Positions 5,181 through 8,295 of a stretch of 8,295 nt of DNA are shown piece after piece (positions within the stretch are counted from its first letter, which is position 1; each line of letters begins with the position of its first letter). The stretch lies in contig RPRC01000250.1 of assembly GCA_003857395.1 (NCBI GenBank), positions 1 to 8,295 on the forward strand. Direction: 5' to 3'. The notes under the pieces were generated by a model. The model was given only the letters and a program-made list of their open reading frames with translations, searched no databases and was not told where the DNA came from. Position numbers and translations under genes: made by a program. This DNA comes from Geobacter sp. (GTDB taxonomy: Bacteria > Desulfobacterota > Desulfuromonadia > Geobacterales > Geobacteraceae).

Positions 5181-6268
5181 GTAGCCACCAAGCTCTCATT
5201 CTTAAACCGATAGAATTGCTTTGCTGCAGATATCATATCCCTATCTCGGCCATTCGGGCCAGAAAAAGGTTGGCCAAGACTATTAACAAAGGAATCCTCG
5301 TCAGGAGTTTGCTTGGCGATACACTCCATAGTAGTAAACGCATTAGATGCATCAGCCCCATTCCATGTGGCCTCGGTAATGTTCCGACAGAGGTTGTTCA
5401 GGTAAGAACAGTATGAATCGGCAGATTTGCAGCTGAGACCTTTTCCGACAAGAAAAGAATGAAAAGCATCACGCCATCTGCTTGCGCTCAGCGTTGCCGC
5501 CGGCTTGAAGCATCCTTCTTGCACTCCTTGTATTTTCCAGACCTTATATGCATTGAAATCTTGAATCGAGAAATGAGGGTACTTCGCAAGGGGTTGAAGC
5601 ACGGCCGATAGATTCTCCTCGCCCTTGGTCTGTTCAATGATAACATCAACATCATGCCTAAGCTCGACGTGTGGATTGAAGCCAATACTGAGCGCGCAAA
5701 AGCCAGCAATGTCCCTGTCGTTTTTTCCGTCCCCGACGAATAGACAGTCATCTCTGCTGAGTCCAAGATCACGGCAAAGCATTTGCAGAACAGATTTCTT
5801 GTGAGCGAAGTCGGTAGGCTGTACGTTCCAGTGACGAAGTGACCCATCCGGATTCCAAAAATACTCGGCAGCAGCGAAGCAATGTTCAATCTGGTAATCT
5901 AGCGCAACCCGATCTGCTAATGCCTTCAGTCCACCGGAAATCACAGCAATAGTAATACCCTGCTGACGCAAGGCAGTAAAAGTCTCTGAGACACCAGGGT
6001 AATAGTCGATAGCCTTAACAATTGACTCAAACTGATTCCGTTTCAGGCCGTACTTTTTGTGGATTCTTAATGTGTCGATGACCCACTGTGAATAACCTGA
6101 GTATTCATTGGCGTAGAATTTATCCCGATTGGCCGCATCTTCCCTTGCTGCATCAGGACCACATAAGTTGCAGAGAACTGCCCAAAGACTCGGAAAAGAC
6201 TGTCCGAGGTAAGAATTCCTGAAAATTGTCCCCTCCATATCAAAAACCGCTAGTTTGATAGGTTTCAC
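5177..6268 (-). CDS. HAD-superfamily (SerB-like, subfamily IB) phosphatase with extra C-terminal domain
   Basis: A 363-aa protein starting at GTG 6268, five bases after GGAGG (plus-strand CCTCC 6274-6278). Residues 1 to about 225 are a HAD phosphatase: motif I D10-M-E12-G-T with nucleophile D10, an alpha-helical cap (about 20-85), motif II S111-G-G, motif III lysine around K157/K158 and motif IV G179-D-G-K-N-D184. Position 12 is Glu rather than the commoner Asp. SerB-type enzymes are ~210-230 aa, so about 100 residues are added. Residues ~262-356 (RWRDAFHSFLVGKGLS, SADSYCSYLNNLCR, ISAAKQFYRFKN) resemble the helical SAM-like/core-binding fold at the N-terminus of tyrosine recombinases and of some restriction proteins, hinting at nucleic-acid binding. 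The gene is first after the sigma54 promoter and overlaps the HEPN gene by four bases. A nucleotide or RNA-end phosphatase is a plausible inference; phosphoserine is less likely in this context. Confidence 0.85.
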   Translation of the reverse strand: MKPIKLAVFDMEGTIFRNSYLGQSFPSLWAVLCNLCGPDAAREDAANRDKFYANEYSGYSQWVIDTLRIHKKYGLKRNQFESIVKAIDYYPGVSETFTALRQQGITIAVISGGLKALADRVALDYQIEHCFAAAEYFWNPDGSLRHWNVQPTDFAHKKSVLQMLCRDLGLSRDDCLFVGDGKNDRDIAGFCALSIGFNPHVELRHDVDVIIEQTKGEENLSAVLQPLAKYPHFSIQDFNAYKVWKIQGVQEGCFKPAATLSASRWRDAFHSFLVGKGLSCKSADSYCSYLNNLCRNITEATWNGADASNAFTTMECIAKQTPDEDSFVNSLGQPFSGPNGRDRDMISAAKQFYRFKNESLVAT

Positions 6269-6311
6269 TGTTTCCTCCGTTTAGCAAATATCGTCTTCAT
6301 ACCTTTCTATT

Positions 6312-6328
6312 TAGCAACAGCCATACCA
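6312..6328 (-). promoter_or_regulatory. Sigma54 (-24/-12) promoter of the HAD-HEPN-cdd operon
   Basis: On the minus strand the bases read TGGTATGGCTGTTGCTA. Against the sigma54 consensus TGGCAC-N5-TTGCW the invariant GG and GC are present at exact spacing and TTGCT is perfect; the two departures are T for C at positions 4 and 6. The site begins directly after the activator's TAG stop (6331-6329). Transcription should start about 12 bases past the GC, near 6303, giving a ~35-base leader to the GTG at 6268. Finding it immediately in front of genes that follow a sigma54 activator makes the match credible. Binding sites for the activator are not recognisable. Confidence 0.75.
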
Positions 6329-7834
6329 CTATTCCTCAACGCCATATTTTTCGAGCCAGTTGGTATACGTTTGGTAATTAGGAAGCCCAAGCAGTTTCGT
6401 TGCCCTGGTCTTGTTTCCACCTGTTTCCTTGATGGAGAGTGAAAGGTATTTTCGAATTATATTTGCAAGTATTTCCGGTAGGTTTACGCCATTACCCAAG
6501 GTTATAATGTCACCTTGATTCTGGTCCGGTGAAGATGTGGGAATCAATATTTCCCGGATGTCTTCGACGCTAATAATTTCCTCAATAGACCAGACCGCAG
6601 CCCTATGAAGAGCATTAAAAAGCTCACGTGCGTTGCCTGGCCAAGGGTACGAAAGCATAACATTTCTTGCATTAGCAGAAATTTCTTTACATACAAAGCC
6701 GGGCTCGCCACAACTTTCACTATTTATCTTATGAAGCATGTGGTCGATCAGGAGGCTGATGTCCCCTTCACGCTCACGTAGCGGTGGTAAAAGAATAACT
6801 GCGACTGCTAGTCGGTAGTAAAGATCAGCCCGAAAAGCACCCGCGGACACTTCTTTAATCAGAGTGCGGTTGGTGGCGGCAATAATTCTAACATCGATCT
6901 TTACGGGCCGCGTATCTCCTACCTTAACCACTTCTCTTTCTTGTAGGACCCGGAGAATCTTTACCTGCGCCAGGGGCGGAAGCTCCCCAATTTCATCCAG
7001 GAATAGGGTGCCTTCGTTTGCCGCCTCAAAATTTCCTTTCCTGTCCTGGGAAGCCCCGGTAAAAGACCCTTTCTTATGTCCGAAGAACTCAGACTCTATC
7101 AGTTCTAAAGGTATGGCACCGCAATTGACGGCGATAAAAGGCTTATCATGCCTAGGGCTCGCCTGGCGGATTGCACGGGCCAGAAGCTCTTTCCCCGTCC
7201 CCGACTCTCCTTCAATGAGAACCGGAACAGACCGCAGCGCAATTCGTTGAGCTTTGGCGATAATTCGCTGCATCACGGGGCTTCGATGTACAATCTGGTC
7301 AAACGCGGGTGCTTCCGGCGGCAGGCCGGCACTGAGCTGTTCAAGGCGCTCATCAGACTTCTGCAGTAGGGAGGGGATAAAATCCGCAGAGATGTCGAAG
7401 GGGATAGAAACGGATTGGACCCCTTGTTCTATCGATGATTCGATTAATTCAGCAGAATATCGGGATTTAGCCAGGAGAATCCAGACAGCAGCCATGGCAG
7501 GAGTGCCAGGGCTCAGATGGAACGTTAATGTGGATTTCGGGTCATGCTTCTGAGTAGCTTGCTCAATGACAGCTACAGCAGCCGCATAAATCTCGCCGAA
7601 GTTTGTTGGAGATGTGAGTAGGACGGAGTGAAGGAATATTGATGCTTGGGTTCGCAGCTTTAACCAGCTGAGATATGTGGCAGTTTCGTCATTGGGATAG
7701 TTATTAAGGAGATAAACGTGACTGAACTTACGAGATTCAAGCGCCTGTGCAATCGGACCAAGGCCAGCCTGGTCACTCGCAACGGCGGCCCGAAGGTCCG
7801 TGCGTCCAATCCATGCAACAAGTATGTTTTTCAT
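6329..7834 (-). CDS. CARF-domain sigma54-dependent transcription activator (RtcR-like)
   Basis: A 501-aa bacterial enhancer-binding protein. Residues 1 to ~158 form a Rossmann-like CARF sensor, opening KNILVAWIG and carrying the ligand-loop signature HLSPGTPAM (106-114) seen in RtcR-type CARF domains. The AAA+ domain (~175-415) is complete: Walker A GESGTGKE (209-216), sigma54-contacting loop GSFTGA (256-261, a Ser variant of GAFTGA), Walker B GTLFLDE (275-281), sensor I ATNR (320-323), arginine-finger region FRADLYYRL (334-342) and PWPGNARELFN (398-407). A Fis-type HTH ends the protein (~472-496, GGNKTRATKLLGLPNYQTY). The CARF domain should bind a nucleotide or RNA-derived ligand and relieve repression of the ATPase. 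The sigma54 promoter at 6312-6328 starts at the next base after its stop. No rtcB, rtcA, CRISPR array or cyclic-nucleotide synthase is in the window. The ATG at 7834 has no Shine-Dalgarno. Confidence 0.92.
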   Translation of the reverse strand: MKNILVAWIGRTDLRAAVASDQAGLGPIAQALESRKFSHVYLLNNYPNDETATYLSWLKLRTQASIFLHSVLLTSPTNFGEIYAAAVAVIEQATQKHDPKSTLTFHLSPGTPAMAAVWILLAKSRYSAELIESSIEQGVQSVSIPFDISADFIPSLLQKSDERLEQLSAGLPPEAPAFDQIVHRSPVMQRIIAKAQRIALRSVPVLIEGESGTGKELLARAIRQASPRHDKPFIAVNCGAIPLELIESEFFGHKKGSFTGASQDRKGNFEAANEGTLFLDEIGELPPLAQVKILRVLQEREVVKVGDTRPVKIDVRIIAATNRTLIKEVSAGAFRADLYYRLAVAVILLPPLREREGDISLLIDHMLHKINSESCGEPGFVCKEISANARNVMLSYPWPGNARELFNALHRAAVWSIEEIISVEDIREILIPTSSPDQNQGDIITLGNGVNLPEILANIIRKYLSLSIKETGGNKTRATKLLGLPNYQTYTNWLEKYGVEE

Positions 7835-8153
7835 GTTAGGAGAATGTATAAGAAAATTTAATAGAACACAAGATTATTTATTATAAGCGAATATTCCTTC
7901 CCTGATTTAGATGGATGAGTATTTATTGCTGTTTTCGCAACGTGAGACAACTACCTTTAGGGATCCGTCCTGGGATCGGTACCTCATGGGCAACATATCA
8001 TACGCTGGCGATAGATGGGATGACGACCTGAGAGGCATCCGACATGATAAGTGAAGCGTTCGCAAAATGCATGTCGTTGTTAGCGATCATCTCTCCAATA
8101 ATCTTGACTTTAAGGCGGGGTCACGACATAGAATAGTAATCAATGTTAGATGT
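7835..8153. other. Spacer between the activator and the second dinB-like gene
   Basis: No confident gene lies here. For the activator (minus strand) a perfect TATAAT occurs at plus 7880-7885, but with no good -35. A second option, TTGTGT with TACATT at 17-base spacing, would start the mRNA almost at the ATG. A 47-codon plus-strand ORF (7911-8054) begins MDEYLLLFSQRETT and has no ribosome site. TTGACT at 8104-8109 is a possible -35 for the dinB-like gene, but the nearest -10-like TAGAAT (8129-8134) is 19 bases away. I see no tRNA, attachment core or Tn3-type end. Confidence 0.5.
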
Positions 8154-8295
8154 ATTACGCCGTGGATACCGTGAATACCATGCACAGACAGCTCGTTCAC
8201 CTCGATTTAAATTCCTACTTTGCCTCAGTAGAACAGGCGATGAACCCGTCTCTCCGTGGGAAACCGATTGCCGTAATTGGCGCTTCGCACAGGAC
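8154..8295 (+). repeat. Right copy of the dinB 5'-end direct repeat
   Basis: This is the partner of 2498-2640 in the same orientation. The upstream part contains a 9-base near-tandem (GTGGATACC at 8162-8170 and GTGAATACC at 8171-8179) that is single in the left copy. Identity is highest after about coding base 50. The copies bracket the minus-strand operon. Confidence 0.85.
8180..8295 (+). CDS. dinB-like Y-family DNA polymerase, 5' end only
   Basis: The gene runs off the right edge; 38 codons are visible. They read [19 protein letters not shown] followed by [17 protein letters not shown], the start of a DinB/ImpB-type translesion polymerase with its first catalytic Asp in HLDLNSYF. The encoded protein differs from the left fragment by only two residues (LV for IL at positions 5-6) despite about 15 base differences, showing selection for protein sequence since the copies split. 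GTG codons at 8162 and 8171 are in frame and could be alternative starts; there is no strong Shine-Dalgarno in front of any of them. Whether the gene is intact cannot be seen here, but it is the better candidate for the functional copy. Translesion synthesis at stalled forks is the family role. Confidence 0.8.
   Translation, partial: MHRQLVHLDLNSYFASVEQAMNPSLRGKPIAVIGASHR

Noticed and set aside
6864..7250. 128-aa plus-strand ORF inside the activator gene
   Set aside because: It is antisense to the AAA+ core, whose Walker and GSFTGA motifs establish the minus strand as coding.
7911..8054. 47-codon plus-strand ORF in the spacer
   Set aside because: No ribosome site, no recognised motif and short length; kept only as a mention in the spacer entry.
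1..8295. CRISPR array or cyclic-nucleotide synthase to go with the CARF domain
   Set aside because: No regularly spaced repeats and no polymerase/cyclase-type gene are present; any ligand source must lie elsewhere.

Overview
The window looks like an accessory stretch of a Gram-negative, sigma54-using bacterium of moderate G+C. The sigma54 activator, the orphan OmpR-type regulator and the mix of small mobile-element debris would suit a Desulfobacterota/Geobacter-like genome. That placement is an inference: no rRNA, tRNA or taxon-specific marker is present.

Layout, left to right. (i) 1-1164, plus strand: an intrinsic terminator (96-118), an orphan OmpR/PhoB response regulator (140-814), a long imperfect stem-loop (812-909) and a 79-aa zinc-ribbon protein (925-1164). 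(ii) 1165-2292, plus strand: a gene-poor stretch, then a HigBA-type toxin-antitoxin operon. This has a perfect palindromic operator (1424-1449), a 19-codon leader ORF coupled to the toxin by a one-base TAATG overlap, a Gp49/HigB-like toxin (1546-1902) and an HTH antitoxin (1942-2292). (iii) 2294-2745: a gene graveyard with the 3' end of a Tn3-family transposase on the minus strand and, on the plus strand, the 5' third of a dinB-like Y-family polymerase gene. (iv) 2796-7834, all minus strand: the main feature, a regulated gene cluster. Transcription order is a CARF-sigma54 AAA+ activator (7834-6329), a sigma54 -24/-12 promoter right after its stop codon (6328-6312), a HAD phosphatase with an extra C-terminal domain (6268-5177), a HEPN-domain protein (5180-3963), a cytidine deaminase (3956-3534) and possibly a two-TM CxxC protein (3440-2796). 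(v) 7835-8295: a non-coding spacer and the start of a second dinB-like gene that runs off the window.

How the genes may work together: the activator resembles RtcR, whose CARF domain senses a nucleotide or RNA ligand and then opens a sigma54 promoter. Here the controlled genes are not RtcB/RtcA but a HAD phosphatase, a HEPN candidate ribonuclease and a cytidine deaminase, tightly packed (4-nt ATGA overlap, then a 6-nt gap). This looks like an inducible RNA/nucleotide-processing stress or defence operon. The activator-promoter-operon arrangement is read directly from the sequence; the defence role and the ligand are inference. The cluster is flanked by two homologous dinB 5' segments and transposon remains, consistent with an acquired island.
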